Shown: one piece after another, positions 10,142-20,065 of the stretch
Layout: each line of letters opens with the position of its first letter
Position numbering within the stretch: position 1 is the stretch's first letter
The notes under the pieces: generated by a model
What the model was told of the DNA's origin: nothing
What the model saw: the letters and a program-made list of their open reading frames with translations, nothing else
Databases searched by the model: none
Made by a program: the position numbers and the translations under genes
Assembly (NCBI GenBank): GCA_965212195.1
Contig: CBDBUW010000017.1
Coordinates: forward strand, 1-64,000
DNA length: 64,000 nucleotides
Source: JAJCYK01 sp965212195
Lineage (GTDB): Bacteria; Bacteroidota; Bacteroidia; Cytophagales; Cyclobacteriaceae
Direction: 5' to 3'

Positions 10142-11236
10142 ATGAGTATAACCAAGGAAGCCGTAATCAAAGCGCTGAAGACAGTAGAGGATCCAGATCT
10201 TAAGCAGGATCTGGTTACCCTTAACATGGTGCGCGATATAGAAGCATCCTCGGAACGCATCAAGTTCACCGTGGTGCTCACCACTCCGGCATGTCCCTTA
10301 AAAGAAGTGATCAAAACGTCATGCCAACAGGCCATCAGCAAGCTGGTGTCAGACCAGGTGCCTGTAGAGATCAATATGACTTCTCAAGTCACCACGATCC
10401 GGGATAACGCCCCTTTGCTCCCCCAGGTTAAGAATATAATCGCTGTGGCTTCGGGTAAAGGAGGAGTGGGGAAATCCACTATTTCCACCAACTTGGCAGT
10501 GGCCCTGGCCCGCAGCGGTGCCAAGGTAGGGCTTATCGATGCTGATATATTTGGCCCATCCATACCTACCATGTTCAACTGTGCCCAGGAACAACCCGGA
10601 ATAATTAAGAAGGGTGATAAAAACTTAATCGTTCCCCTGGAACAATATGGGGTAAAGTTGCTGTCCATTGGATTTCTGACTCCTTCCGACAATGCAGTTA
10701 TCTGGCGAGGTCCTATGGCCAGTAGCGCATTAAAGCAGTTTATCGGGGACACAGAATGGGGAGAACTGGATTATTTGCTGGTGGATCTGCCACCGGGAAC
10801 CAGCGATATTCATTTGACCCTGGTGCAAACCGTGCCGGTCACCGGTGCGTTAATCGTCACCACTCCGCAAAAAGTGGCTTTGAACGATGCACAGAAGGGT
10901 ATTGCCATGTTCAAACAGCCCAACATTAACGTTCCGGTGCTGGGTATTATTGAAAATATGGCGTATTTTACACCTCCTGAATTGCCTGAAAATAAGTACT
11001 TTTTGTTCGGAAAAGGTGGTGGTGAGAAATTTGCCCGGCAACATCAAATTCCATTGCTGGCTCAAATCCCCTTGGAAGAACCTATCCGTGAAAGCGGTGA
11101 TGTGGGATATCCCAGTGCTTTGAAAGAAGGACCATTAGGAACAATTTTTAAGAACTTAGCTCAAAATGTAGCACAGGAGATCGCCATTAGAAATGCTCAA
11201 AATCCACAAACAAAAAAAGTGGAAATTAAGTTATAG
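10142..11236 (+). CDS. Mrp/NBP35-family ATPase, Fe-S cluster carrier
   Basis: Members of this family bind and deliver iron-sulfur clusters to apoproteins in an ATP-dependent way. An N-terminal MIP18/DUF59 domain (about 1-85) is followed by a deviant Walker P-loop SGKGGVGKS (residues 104-112). The ATPase core contains DADIFGPSIPTMF and LLVDLPPGTSDIHL. The usual C-terminal CxxC pair is absent: the equivalent stretch reads ENMAYFTPPELPENKY. How this variant binds a cluster cannot be told from the sequence. The NifU-domain gene starts eight bases after the stop, so an operon for Fe-S maturation is likely. Confidence 0.93.
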   Translation: MSITKEAVIKALKTVEDPDLKQDLVTLNMVRDIEASSERIKFTVVLTTPACPLKEVIKTSCQQAISKLVSDQVPVEINMTSQVTTIRDNAPLLPQVKNIIAVASGKGGVGKSTISTNLAVALARSGAKVGLIDADIFGPSIPTMFNCAQEQPGIIKKGDKNLIVPLEQYGVKLLSIGFLTPSDNAVIWRGPMASSALKQFIGDTEWGELDYLLVDLPPGTSDIHLTLVQTVPVTGALIVTTPQKVALNDAQKGIAMFKQPNINVPVLGIIENMAYFTPPELPENKYFLFGKGGGEKFARQHQIPLLAQIPLEEPIRESGDVGYPSALKEGPLGTIFKNLAQNVAQEIAIRNAQNPQTKKVEIKL

Positions 11237-11244
11237 AGATACTT

Positions 11245-11523
11245 ATGGAGCTTAAGAAAAGAATAGAACTAGCCCTGGAAAGCATTAGACCCTATCTTAA
11301 AACAGATGGAGGCGATGTAAAGCTCCTGGAAGTCACTAATGACAAAATCGCTAGGATTGAACTACTAGGAGCCTGTGGCGCCTGTCCTATGTCCTCTATG
11401 ACTTTCAAAGCGGGTATTGAGGAAGCAATAAAACGATCAGTTCCTGAAATCCGCAAGGTGGAAGCTATCAATATCACCGCCGCCGATGATCCCAGGGCGG
11501 AATTACCGGAGAATCTAAAATAG
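11245..11523 (+). CDS. NifU C-terminal-domain Fe-S scaffold protein
   Basis: A 92-residue stand-alone NifU C-terminal (Nfu-type) domain. Such proteins hold a [4Fe-4S] cluster at a dimer interface and pass it to client enzymes. The cluster-binding CxxC is Cys44 and Cys47 in GACGACPMSS, and the N-terminal signature RPYLKTDGGDVKL is present. The tail of about 12 residues is poorly conserved in such proteins. Position directly after the Mrp-type carrier, with eight bases between, supports joint function. A T-rich stretch follows the stop, but I see no strong terminator stem. Confidence 0.94.
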   Translation: MELKKRIELALESIRPYLKTDGGDVKLLEVTNDKIARIELLGACGACPMSSMTFKAGIEEAIKRSVPEIRKVEAINITAADDPRAELPENLK

Positions 11524-11599
11524 ACCTTGGCGTTTTTTTCATTTTTATCGTCTAGTTGTTACTCATATCTTATCCTACTTAGCTGTTAATATTCGCGGT

Positions 11600-14596
11600 A
11601 TGCCCTTACGAGTGCTCCTCATACTTCTTTGCGGCCTATGGCTGGTACCAGGTAACGTGTTTGGTCAAAAAAACTGTGGTACCGTACAGTATCAGGAAAT
11701 TTTGAAAGAAGAGTACCCCCAACTGGAGCACACTCAGCAGTTTGAAGAGTGGATAAAAGAACGTCTTTACCGACGTCCAGCAAAACTAAACCAGGAACAT
11801 CTGCTCAAAGAGGTGATTACCATTCCAGTGGTGGTACACGTCATTCATAATGGAGAACCTATCGGTACCGGCTCCAACCTGGATGATGCCCGTATTCTCC
11901 AGCAAATACAGATTCTAAATGAAGATTTTAGACGCTTAAATGCCGACACCATTAACACACCTGGCGAATTTCTGCCGGTAGCCGCGGATGTGGAAATTGA
12001 GTTTGTTCTGGCCTTGCGTGACCCTGAAGGCCTCCCTACTGCTGGTATTGTAAGAGTTCAAGGCACGCGAAGTGAGTATGGCCTGGTGCATAACACTGAA
12101 CTTAAATCCCAAAGTTACTGGCCCGCTGAAGACTATTTGAACATATGGGTAGCTCAAATGGAAAGTTTACTGGGATATGCACAGTTCCCCGTTTCCAGCT
12201 TGGAAGGCTTGGAGATCGCCAGCGAAAACCGCCTTACCGATGGGGTGGTGATTGATAGCGATTTTATGGGTATTAACCCCAACAGCAATCCCGAAAGTCT
12301 GGGCCGTACAGCCACCCACGAAGTGGGACATTACCTGGGCTTGAGACATATCTGGGGAGACGGTGGATGCGGAGTGGACGATTTTTGTGATGATACACCT
12401 TTGGCCAACAGCAGCAATTTTGGATGCCCAGATAGCAACTCATGCGGCAGCGACGACATGGTGGAGAATTACATGGATCTTACCGACGACCTGTGCATGA
12501 ACCTGTTTACTATCTGTCAAAAGAGTCGTATGCGTGCGGTACTGGATAATAGCCCCCGTAGACTTAGTTTACAAAGCAGTCCCGCTCTTTCTCCACCGGT
12601 TATGGTGACTAACGATGCGGGTATAAAAGAAATCGGTATGCCCCAGGCTAATACCTGCCGAACCGAAGCGATCCCTCAAACTGTCATTCGTAATTATGGG
12701 ACCAACAGCGTTACTTCAGTACAAGTAGAATTGCGCATTGACAACATCTTGGTGGAAACTCTTACCTTAAATCAAACCTTGGAGCCTTTGGACACCGGCA
12801 GTTTAGTATTCAGCAATCAGCCGGTGAACGATATGTCGTTGGTGGAGTTTCTAGTGATTCAAACTAATGGTGGAACGGACAACAATCCGCAGAATGATCA
12901 AAAAAGCCTGACGCTGTCTGCTAAATCCTTCAGTAACCTGCCCATAATAGAAGCATTCGACGTATTCCCGGCAAATTGGGAATTGCGAAACGATGACAAC
13001 AGCTTTACCTGGGAAGTTGTAGACGCGGTGTTGGAAGAGCCCAACAACAAGGCTATACGAGTGCACTTCTTTGACTACGACAACGGGGACGGGGAATTTG
13101 ATTATCTGATCACTCCTGCCCTGGACTTTAGTAGTTTTTCCGATGTGACGCTGGATTTTAAGCTCTCATATGCCCAGTTTACGTCCAGCAGCCGTGATGG
13201 CTTAATCGTTGCGATTTCCACGGATTGTGGCAACACCTACAGTACAACCAATTACGTTTTTCAACAGCAAGGTTCCGAGCTGTCCACCGTAGGTTTTGAC
13301 AATGATGACTTTGTCCCGGACTCGCCCAATGATTGGCGGTCCGAAACCATTGATCTGAATAATTTCGCAGGTATGGGGCAAATAAAAATCGCTTTTATCG
13401 GTATTAACGACTTCGGCAACAATCTTTATCTGGATGATGTGGAAATCATCGGTACCCTACGTCCCGACCTTGATCTGGCGGTGGCAGCCGTTAACAATCC
13501 GGATATGATCAGTTGCCGCACAGAGGTTGAACCGAATATCACCCTGAAGAATACCGGGTTAAATGAGATCAATAGTTTTCAGGTTTCCTATACGACCACC
13601 AACGGCGCCAGTGGTACAGTGAATGTTGATGGGGTGAATCTAAGCCGCGACCAAACCATTGAAGTTTCTTTTCCACAGACAGCAATGCCATTAGGGGAAG
13701 ATACCTTTACTGCTACCATAAGCATGGTGAATGGCAGTTCCGGTGATGGCGAAGCCAGCAACGATGTGCTTAGTCAACCATTCATTCTTGATGATCAACG
13801 GGATGTGCTTCCAAAAATCGAAACTTTCGAAGGCCCGTTGAGCACTACCGATTGGTTACAGATAGGAACCGATCAAAGCGTGTCGTGGGAAGTGGATGAT
13901 GCTCCGGGATTGATCGGAACGGGTAATCAAGGTGCCAAGTTAAACTTTTTCAATTATTCACAAATTGGAGAATTGGACTACCTGGTGAGTCCGGTGTTGG
14001 ACTTTTCAGGTACCTCCAACCCTACTTTAACTTTCGATGTTGCTTACGGAGGAGGAAACAATGAAAATGACGGGTTGATAATACTGGTTTCAACGGATTG
14101 TGGTGAACAATACCGCGACACTGTATATAGCGCGTTTGGTGCGCAACTGGCTACAGCAGAATCAAACGGTGAGTTTTTTCCGGACGGTACCAGCGACTGG
14201 GAAAAGATAGAAGTCAGTCTCTCAGCATTCGCCGGGCTTGCAGATATCAGAGTGGCCTTTGTAGGGGTCAATGACTTTGGCAACAACCTGTTCGTAGACA
14301 ATATTGAATTTTTTATTAATGACTTAACCACCAGCTTAAAACTTACTCCGGAGCAGATGATCCTTTTTCCTAATCCCGCTAATAACGAATTCAGTGTGGC
14401 TTTCAGGCTGTCCCAAAGGCAACCGCTGGAAATTCGGATCATTGATCCCTTGGGAAGAGTAGTGAGCCGATTCGACTTAGGGGAAGTTCTGAATCAAACC
14501 CTCAGGGTAGAGTTGCCCAACTCCAGTGGCGTATATATCTTGCAAGCTATAGGCACCTCCTTTAAAGAAACCCACCGTATTATCATGACCCGATAG
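11600..14596 (+). CDS. T9SS-exported M43 (pappalysin-like) metalloprotease
   Basis: A 998-residue extracellular zinc protease. The signal peptide covers about residues 1-22 (ends NVFGQ). The catalytic domain (about 75-330) has the metzincin motif HEVGHYLGLRH with zinc ligands His240, His244 and His250, and a downstream ENYMDL that fits the Met-turn. It is followed by CARDB-like linkers and two copies of a lectin-like module (about 452-620 and 738-910), each ending IGINDFGNNL or VGVNDFGNNL. The last 75 or so residues form a type A sorting domain (LFPNPANNEF, SGVYILQA). It should therefore be exported by the type IX system and cut or anchored at the surface. The substrate is unknown. It stands alone between nifU-like and ddl. 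Confidence 0.93.
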   Translation: MPLRVLLILLCGLWLVPGNVFGQKNCGTVQYQEILKEEYPQLEHTQQFEEWIKERLYRRPAKLNQEHLLKEVITIPVVVHVIHNGEPIGTGSNLDDARILQQIQILNEDFRRLNADTINTPGEFLPVAADVEIEFVLALRDPEGLPTAGIVRVQGTRSEYGLVHNTELKSQSYWPAEDYLNIWVAQMESLLGYAQFPVSSLEGLEIASENRLTDGVVIDSDFMGINPNSNPESLGRTATHEVGHYLGLRHIWGDGGCGVDDFCDDTPLANSSNFGCPDSNSCGSDDMVENYMDLTDDLCMNLFTICQKSRMRAVLDNSPRRLSLQSSPALSPPVMVTNDAGIKEIGMPQANTCRTEAIPQTVIRNYGTNSVTSVQVELRIDNILVETLTLNQTLEPLDTGSLVFSNQPVNDMSLVEFLVIQTNGGTDNNPQNDQKSLTLSAKSFSNLPIIEAFDVFPANWELRNDDNSFTWEVVDAVLEEPNNKAIRVHFFDYDNGDGEFDYLITPALDFSSFSDVTLDFKLSYAQFTSSSRDGLIVAISTDCGNTYSTTNYVFQQQGSELSTVGFDNDDFVPDSPNDWRSETIDLNNFAGMGQIKIAFIGINDFGNNLYLDDVEIIGTLRPDLDLAVAAVNNPDMISCRTEVEPNITLKNTGLNEINSFQVSYTTTNGASGTVNVDGVNLSRDQTIEVSFPQTAMPLGEDTFTATISMVNGSSGDGEASNDVLSQPFILDDQRDVLPKIETFEGPLSTTDWLQIGTDQSVSWEVDDAPGLIGTGNQGAKLNFFNYSQIGELDYLVSPVLDFSGTSNPTLTFDVAYGGGNNENDGLIILVSTDCGEQYRDTVYSAFGAQLATAESNGEFFPDGTSDWEKIEVSLSAFAGLADIRVAFVGVNDFGNNLFVDNIEFFINDLTTSLKLTPEQMILFPNPANNEFSVAFRLSQRQPLEIRIIDPLGRVVSRFDLGEVLNQTLRVELPNSSGVYILQAIGTSFKETHRIIMTR

Positions 14597-14650
14597 AATA
14601 TTATTCAAGTATTTTTATTTTCTTTAGGATGAATTTTAGCGCCCTGTTAC

Positions 14651-15733
14651 ATGAATACCACACGCAGGATCGGCTTACTGTATGGAGGCAAATCTGTAGA
14701 ACATGAAATCTCCATTCGATCGGCCCATAATGTCTTTCAAAATATAGATAAATCCCTTTTTACTCCAGTACTGATCGGTATCACCAAAACCGGCAGCTGG
14801 CATCTGGTAACCGACATCGATAAGGACATCTCCACCGGAGCTGCCTTAAACTTAAATTTAGGCCACACCTCCGATACTTTTGTAACCAATGACGGCAGTA
14901 GTGGAACCGGAAAATTAGATGCGATCTTTCCCGTTTTACACGGAACCGACGGAGAAGATGGCAGCATTCAAGGTTTGTTGCAGACGGTGAATCTGCCTTT
15001 CGCAGGCTCAGGGGTGCTAGGATCCGCGGTTGCCATGGACAAACTCCTAAGTAAGCGGTTACTCTTGCAAGCAGGCGTCCCCACCAGTCAATACTTAACC
15101 ATTGATGCTTCAAGTGAGAAACCGTATGCGTATCAGGAAGTGGTAACAACTTTAGGCACGCCTTTTATGGTAAAGCCTATTTCTTTGGGATCCTCGGTAG
15201 GTGTTTCGAAAGTCAAGTCTGAACAGGAATACCACCAAGCCCTGGACCAAACCCTCCGCTATGATCAAGGAGTGCTTTTGGAACAGTACATCTCCGGGCG
15301 AGAGCTGGAATGCGCGGTCCTGGGGAATACCAATGCCCAAGCCTCATATCCCGGAGAGATCATAATAAGTCCCCGTTACGAATTCTACACCTACGATGCC
15401 AAGTATCAAGATCCCGACGCCGTAGAAATAAAAATCCCTGCCGAGATCCCGGAACAGGTCGCTAATCGCATTAAGGAGCTGTCTTTAAAATCTTATCGAG
15501 CCCTTAATTGTGAAGATTATGCCCGGGTCGACCTATTTCTAACCCCTCAAAATGACATTTTTATAAACGAGATCAATACCATCCCAGGTTTCACCAACAG
15601 CAGTATGTTCCCTTCTCTGTGGGGCCAACATGGCATATCCTACCAGGATCTTATCACCAAAATTCTCGACTTGGCCATAGAACGCTTTCAGCAGCGGGAA
15701 ACTCTTAACCGCGACTACCAGGAAAATCTATAG
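14651..15733 (+). CDS. ddl: D-alanine--D-alanine ligase
   Basis: Ddl joins two D-alanines with ATP to supply the end of the peptidoglycan stem peptide. The 360 residues include the N-terminal LLYGGKSVEHEISIRSA and the nucleotide-binding FPVLHGTDGEDGSIQGLL. They also include the ATP-grasp core (VKPISLGSSVGVSKV), the EQYISGRELECAVLGN segment and the metal-binding INEINTIPGFTNSSMFP. All the expected active-site blocks are present. The next gene on the same strand encodes a PASTA-domain membrane protein, a pairing that fits peptidoglycan work. Confidence 0.96.
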   Translation: MNTTRRIGLLYGGKSVEHEISIRSAHNVFQNIDKSLFTPVLIGITKTGSWHLVTDIDKDISTGAALNLNLGHTSDTFVTNDGSSGTGKLDAIFPVLHGTDGEDGSIQGLLQTVNLPFAGSGVLGSAVAMDKLLSKRLLLQAGVPTSQYLTIDASSEKPYAYQEVVTTLGTPFMVKPISLGSSVGVSKVKSEQEYHQALDQTLRYDQGVLLEQYISGRELECAVLGNTNAQASYPGEIIISPRYEFYTYDAKYQDPDAVEIKIPAEIPEQVANRIKELSLKSYRALNCEDYARVDLFLTPQNDIFINEINTIPGFTNSSMFPSLWGQHGISYQDLITKILDLAIERFQQRETLNRDYQENL

Positions 15734-15851
15734 TAAAGCCCTTCATTTACAATAATTTACTGCCAAAACCCGTTGGGCTAGTAGCCGGGAATCGCTGAAA
15801 AATTTGTCGAATCGCACAAATCCTGTAATTTTGCTCAAACACGGGTTTTTA

Positions 15852-16631
15852 ATGAAGAAGATAGGAATACACCTGGCCATCATGCTGGTGATAGCATTGG
15901 CTTTGATTTTGGTATTTTTTTACAATTTCCTACCCTCCTACACCAATCATGGGGAGACCATAACCGTCCCGGATCTCCAAGGACTGTCACATGAGGAGCT
16001 GGATCAGTACTTGGCTGAACGGGATTTGCGATACGAAGTGGAAACCGATTCCGGATACAATAGTGAATATGCTCCGCTGACGGTTCTAAAACAATACCCT
16101 GAAGCCGGTTCTAAGGTAAAGGCCAATCGCAAAATTTTTCTTAATCTGAACAAGACAAATCCCCGCAAAGTGTTAATGCCCGATCTGGTTGATGGGTCGG
16201 TCAAAAGTGCACATATGGTTTTGGAAAGTTATGGTTTAGAGGTGGGGGCCATTGAGTATATACCAGACCTGGCCCAAAATGCCGTTTTGGATCAGAAATT
16301 TGACGGCAAAAGCATAGAACCGGGCGACTCCATCTATCAGGGTTCGGCTGTGGACTTGGTGGTAGGTGACGGTTTAGGCAACCAAACGTTGGAAGTTCCC
16401 GCCTTGTTGGGTATGGACTTCGAAGATGCTAAATTTGCGGTGCAAAGCTCCGGACTTAGCCTTGGCAGCATATTGTCAGTGGCCATAGACACCGTGCCAG
16501 TAGGAATAGTAGTAAAGCAAATTCCTCAGGCCGGAAGGTCCATAAGAGTGGGTGAGGATGTCGACCTATGGGTAGTAGGCTTCGATGAAGAAACTCAGAC
16601 CGTGAACTACCGCTCATCCACCGGCAATTAG
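15852..16631 (+). CDS. PASTA-domain membrane protein
   Basis: A protein of 259 residues from my start. One N-terminal transmembrane helix (about residues 5-26) leads into three PASTA repeats, visible as TVPDLQGLSHEELDQYL, MPDLVDGSVKSAHMVL and VPALLGMDFEDAKFAV. Each is followed by the QYPEAGS/QIPQAG-type end where conserved. PASTA domains bind peptidoglycan or muropeptides, so the bulk should sit in the periplasm. No kinase or penicillin-binding domain is attached. I chose ATG at 15852 (MKKIGIHLA) over an in-frame ATG at 15804 because it places the basic residues directly before the membrane helix. Neighbours are ddl upstream and a T9SS cargo gene 10 bases downstream. Confidence 0.9.
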   Translation: MKKIGIHLAIMLVIALALILVFFYNFLPSYTNHGETITVPDLQGLSHEELDQYLAERDLRYEVETDSGYNSEYAPLTVLKQYPEAGSKVKANRKIFLNLNKTNPRKVLMPDLVDGSVKSAHMVLESYGLEVGAIEYIPDLAQNAVLDQKFDGKSIEPGDSIYQGSAVDLVVGDGLGNQTLEVPALLGMDFEDAKFAVQSSGLSLGSILSVAIDTVPVGIVVKQIPQAGRSIRVGEDVDLWVVGFDEETQTVNYRSSTGN

Positions 16632-16641
16632 ACGAACTAAT

Positions 16642-18531
16642 ATGCGGCAGGGTATAAGAAAATGCTTATGGACTTTGACTACAGTCCTGGTCACCCATTT
16701 CTCTTGGGGACAAATGATGGAATACCCTTTGAAAAACCATCGAGCTCTTCAGAAACATGCCACCCAAGCCGTAGATACCCTGGAACTGCCATTCTGGGAG
16801 GATTTTTCTAGTTCCAGCCTGATCCCGGACAGCACCTTATGGCTTTACGGTATCAACGTAAATGTGAATCCCGGCAGAGGTCTGAGACCACCCTCTTTAC
16901 AGGTTGCCACCTTTGATGGCACGGATGTGAACGGGGTACCCTACAGCACTATTGACGAGCGAGGGCCTGCTGATAGCCTGGTGTCTCAACCCATCAATCT
17001 GGGCAGCATTGATTTAGGCTTACGCAATACCCTATACTTCAGCTTCTTTTGGCAAAAGCGTGGATTAGGGGAGATCCCAGAAAAGGTGGATAGTATCCGC
17101 TTACAGTTTAAAGACAATAGTGGCCAGTGGATAACCCAATGGAGTGCCGTTGGAGGTGATACCTCCCAAACCGTGTCTTTCAAGCAAGAACTTGTTCAGG
17201 TTCCCCCAGGACCTTTTCAACATGCCGGCTTTCAGTTCCGGTTTCAATCTTTTGGCAAGCTCACTGGAGGATATGATAATTGGCACATCGATTATATTTT
17301 GTTGCGAACACGCAGAGACGATCAGGACTACTATGTAAGGGACCGGACCTTAAGTACCCCGCCTACCAGTATCTTCAAAGATTTCAGTGCCATTCCTTTT
17401 GAACATTACTGTGAACGAGCAGGGTCCTTTGCCGATAGTACTACGGTGGAAGGCTTTAGCCTGGAGCCTCCGGTGGGATTCCCGGCCTCCATTCGTTTCG
17501 GAGCTCAGATCTTTAATGCCAGCAACGGCGCCCAAATAGATGAAATGAATAACACCAGTGAAGACGGCTTGTTGTTCAACGGTCAAAAATTTATCACCCT
17601 ACAAGCCAATGGTATAGATACCAGTGCCTTGATTGCCGCCAAATCTGAAGAAGGTGTAGAGATTGTTGCCCAATTTTTTATCAGGAGCAAAGATTCCTTG
17701 CTCTTCGATTATATTAATACCAGCGGGGATAGTGTCTTTTTTGATAACGTTGACCTTACCGTTAATGACACCGCCAGCGCCCGCATTAGCTTAGGGCGGC
17801 ATTATGCCTATGATGACGGCAGTGCGGAAACAGGCGCCGGAGTAAACCGCATAAATGGTAAATTAGCCTATCTCTATGCTTTACCTGTGCAGGATACCCT
17901 TACCGCAGTGGATATATACTTTCCCAATACAGAATCCGACCAGGCCAATGAAAGCGTACGATTGTCAATTTGGACTAGATTGGGTGATGACGAGCAACTG
18001 ATCCATTCTCAGACTCTTTTTATTGAGCTTTCCGATACCCTGGATGAGTTTACAAATTTTCCCTTATCTAAAGCATTATTGGTCAAGGACAGCCTTTTTA
18101 TTGGTATCCAACAGCTGGGGGAAAAGTCTATTGTAATAGGCCTGGATAAGAATGGAGATAGCGGAGACAAGATGTATTTCAATACCGCTGGTGTATGGGA
18201 GGCCAATACCAGCATCTCCGGTAATCTGATGTTGCGTCCGATATTCGGAAGCACTGATGATGTGATCACTGGATTACCAGAGCCTGCTCCGGAAGCAAAA
18301 ATGGTGTTATATCCCAATCCCTTGTTGGAGGCGAAAGTGCAAATCCGGGGAGATATCAGAAACTTAAAGGAAGTACGAGTAGTAGATCTTAACGGACGGG
18401 AAATACCTGCCAGATTTGATAAACTGAGAAAAGTTATCGAATTTTCCCCTGTTAATAAGGGTATTTATGTAGTGCAATTACATACCTCCACCTTTATTCA
18501 AATTGAAAAACTGATTTTATTGGATAGATAA
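16642..18531 (+). CDS. T9SS-exported protein of unknown function
   Basis: A 629-residue protein with a signal peptide (cleavage likely after SWGQ, about residue 24) and a C-terminal type A sorting domain (VLYPNPLLEAKVQIRG, LNGREIPARF, KGIYVVQLHT). The region between holds a beta-rich module starting LPFWEDFSSSS that resembles MAM/lectin-like folds of other secreted Bacteroidota proteins, but I see no catalytic motif. It is probably a surface or secreted structural or adhesive protein. Its stop overlaps the ATG of the rhodanese gene in TAATG, and it follows the PASTA gene by 10 bases, so it belongs to that transcript. Confidence 0.88.
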   Translation: MRQGIRKCLWTLTTVLVTHFSWGQMMEYPLKNHRALQKHATQAVDTLELPFWEDFSSSSLIPDSTLWLYGINVNVNPGRGLRPPSLQVATFDGTDVNGVPYSTIDERGPADSLVSQPINLGSIDLGLRNTLYFSFFWQKRGLGEIPEKVDSIRLQFKDNSGQWITQWSAVGGDTSQTVSFKQELVQVPPGPFQHAGFQFRFQSFGKLTGGYDNWHIDYILLRTRRDDQDYYVRDRTLSTPPTSIFKDFSAIPFEHYCERAGSFADSTTVEGFSLEPPVGFPASIRFGAQIFNASNGAQIDEMNNTSEDGLLFNGQKFITLQANGIDTSALIAAKSEEGVEIVAQFFIRSKDSLLFDYINTSGDSVFFDNVDLTVNDTASARISLGRHYAYDDGSAETGAGVNRINGKLAYLYALPVQDTLTAVDIYFPNTESDQANESVRLSIWTRLGDDEQLIHSQTLFIELSDTLDEFTNFPLSKALLVKDSLFIGIQQLGEKSIVIGLDKNGDSGDKMYFNTAGVWEANTSISGNLMLRPIFGSTDDVITGLPEPAPEAKMVLYPNPLLEAKVQIRGDIRNLKEVRVVDLNGREIPARFDKLRKVIEFSPVNKGIYVVQLHTSTFIQIEKLILLDR

Positions 18532-18830
18532 TGGAAGATATAACTGCTCAAGAACTCAAGACGCGAAACCCCTCCGAAGCATTGAATGTGGTGGATGTTC
18601 GTGAGGAATGGGAACACCAGGAAAGCAACCTGGGTGGTACAAATATACCTTTGGCGTCATTACCGCACAGGCTTGAGGAGTTAAATGATTTCAAAGACCA
18701 GGAATTAATTCTGTATTGTCGTACAGGAAATCGCAGTGGCCAGGCACAGCGTTATCTGCAGCAACAGGGATTTTCTCAGGTAAGGAACTTATTGGGCGGC
18801 ATTGAAGAATATCAGCAACAGGCCGACTAA
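18531..18830 (+). CDS. Rhodanese-like sulfurtransferase
   Basis: A single-domain rhodanese of 99 residues. Such proteins carry a sulfane sulfur on an active-site cysteine and pass it to acceptors such as cyanide, thiols or sulfur-relay proteins. The active-site loop is CRTGNR, preceded by the VVDVREEWEHQE signature and followed by LLGGIEEY. No signal peptide is seen, so it should be cytosolic. Translation is probably coupled to the upstream T9SS gene because stop and start share one base. The convergent M50 protease gene overlaps its 3' end by four bases. Confidence 0.94.
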   Translation: MEDITAQELKTRNPSEALNVVDVREEWEHQESNLGGTNIPLASLPHRLEELNDFKDQELILYCRTGNRSGQAQRYLQQQGFSQVRNLLGGIEEYQQQAD

Positions 18831-20065
18831 TCCACTACCCCCAATTCCACCACCTGCAAAGGCGCCGGTGAAAAGCACAATATAAAGATCAAGATAGCCA
18901 GCCAGCCCAATAGTTTGCGGTTAAAGTCCAAAGGCTCATCTTGTAGCGGAATCGGATGCCCTGCCCCCATAATTCGCCCCAGTAAAAAAGCAAACAACAA
19001 CCAGCCCGGATAACCTTCAATCCCCGGGAAGGTCAATTGCAGGGACAATTGTAACGCCAGTATGCCCAGGCACCACATTAGTCGCTGCTGCCATTGTGGG
19101 AATATGCGAAAAAAAACAATGTTGAGAAACCAGAAATATAAAGGAGCTTGATACCATTTATCGGGCCTAAAGCTGATCATACCATTGAGATGCTCCGGGG
19201 TGATCAACCCCAAGCCTGCATAGAATACCAGTATCAACATAAAGATAATCGACAGGGATTTATGTATCCTGGGGCCGAAAAGGCCATAAATGATATGTCC
19301 ACCATCCAATTGACCGATCGGCAATAAGTTGAGGGCCGTGAAAAGCAGCGCCAGAAAACCGGCAAACAACCAGGGGTAATGCACTAACTCAAAGGTATTA
19401 GGTACCAAACTCGGATCTTCGGCGATTACGTGTTTGTAAAACTCCATAATTAAGTTAGTACCCATCACAAACGCTATTCCAGGTTGGTCACGGGGTTCAG
19501 TGTAAGCATAGTCTGCATAATCCAAACCATATTGCTCATATTCCGGGTGGATGGTGAAAATATGTTCCGGAGGAGGTAAATGAGTGAAAGCAAAGGTCAA
19601 TACACCAATGGCTACCACAAACCCCGCCAATGGACCGGCAATTCCCACGTCGAAGTAATGCCATCGGGTCTTGATCTGTTCCTTGATACGGATCACCGCC
19701 CCAAAAGTCCCGATCGAAGGGAAAAAATAGCCGCCTAGTAAAGGGAAAAATCCTAACCAGAAAGGGATGTAATAAGGCAAGGTGGTCTTGATGTTGTATC
19801 TACGGGCAGTGAAATAGTGACCAAATTCATGACAGGTTAAAAAAGCGAGAAAGGGAATGGAAAAACCAAATCCGGCTGTAAAATTACTCCAGCCATAACC
19901 TTCCATGCCCACTATGCTACCTTCGCTCCATTCAGCTCCCGCAAAAGTAGTGCCGATCAAGGTAAGCAAAAACAACCCTAGATGAATTCCGTAGGTCTTC
20001 CAACGATTAACGGGAACCTCATTCTCCGAGGCAGGTGACTCCATACTACTATCCAATGGCTCCAT
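18827..20065 (-). CDS. Site-2-protease-family (M50) membrane metalloprotease
   Basis: A 412-residue multi-pass protein that should cut substrates within the membrane. The first zinc motif is HEFGH in LTCHEFGHYFTARRYN. The third ligand region is LNLLPIGQLDGGHI, the NPxPxxxLDGG-type motif of the family. Several hydrophobic segments surround both motifs, and the N-terminus is short and polar. No PDZ domain is evident, so it is more like the plant EGY-type members than RseP. The substrate is unknown. It overlaps the upstream HAD gene by 17 bases, indicating a two-gene operon, and it converges with the rhodanese gene. Confidence 0.92.
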   Translation of the reverse strand: MEPLDSSMESPASENEVPVNRWKTYGIHLGLFLLTLIGTTFAGAEWSEGSIVGMEGYGWSNFTAGFGFSIPFLAFLTCHEFGHYFTARRYNIKTTLPYYIPFWLGFFPLLGGYFFPSIGTFGAVIRIKEQIKTRWHYFDVGIAGPLAGFVVAIGVLTFAFTHLPPPEHIFTIHPEYEQYGLDYADYAYTEPRDQPGIAFVMGTNLIMEFYKHVIAEDPSLVPNTFELVHYPWLFAGFLALLFTALNLLPIGQLDGGHIIYGLFGPRIHKSLSIIFMLILVFYAGLGLITPEHLNGMISFRPDKWYQAPLYFWFLNIVFFRIFPQWQQRLMWCLGILALQLSLQLTFPGIEGYPGWLLFAFLLGRIMGAGHPIPLQDEPLDFNRKLLGWLAILIFILCFSPAPLQVVELGVVD

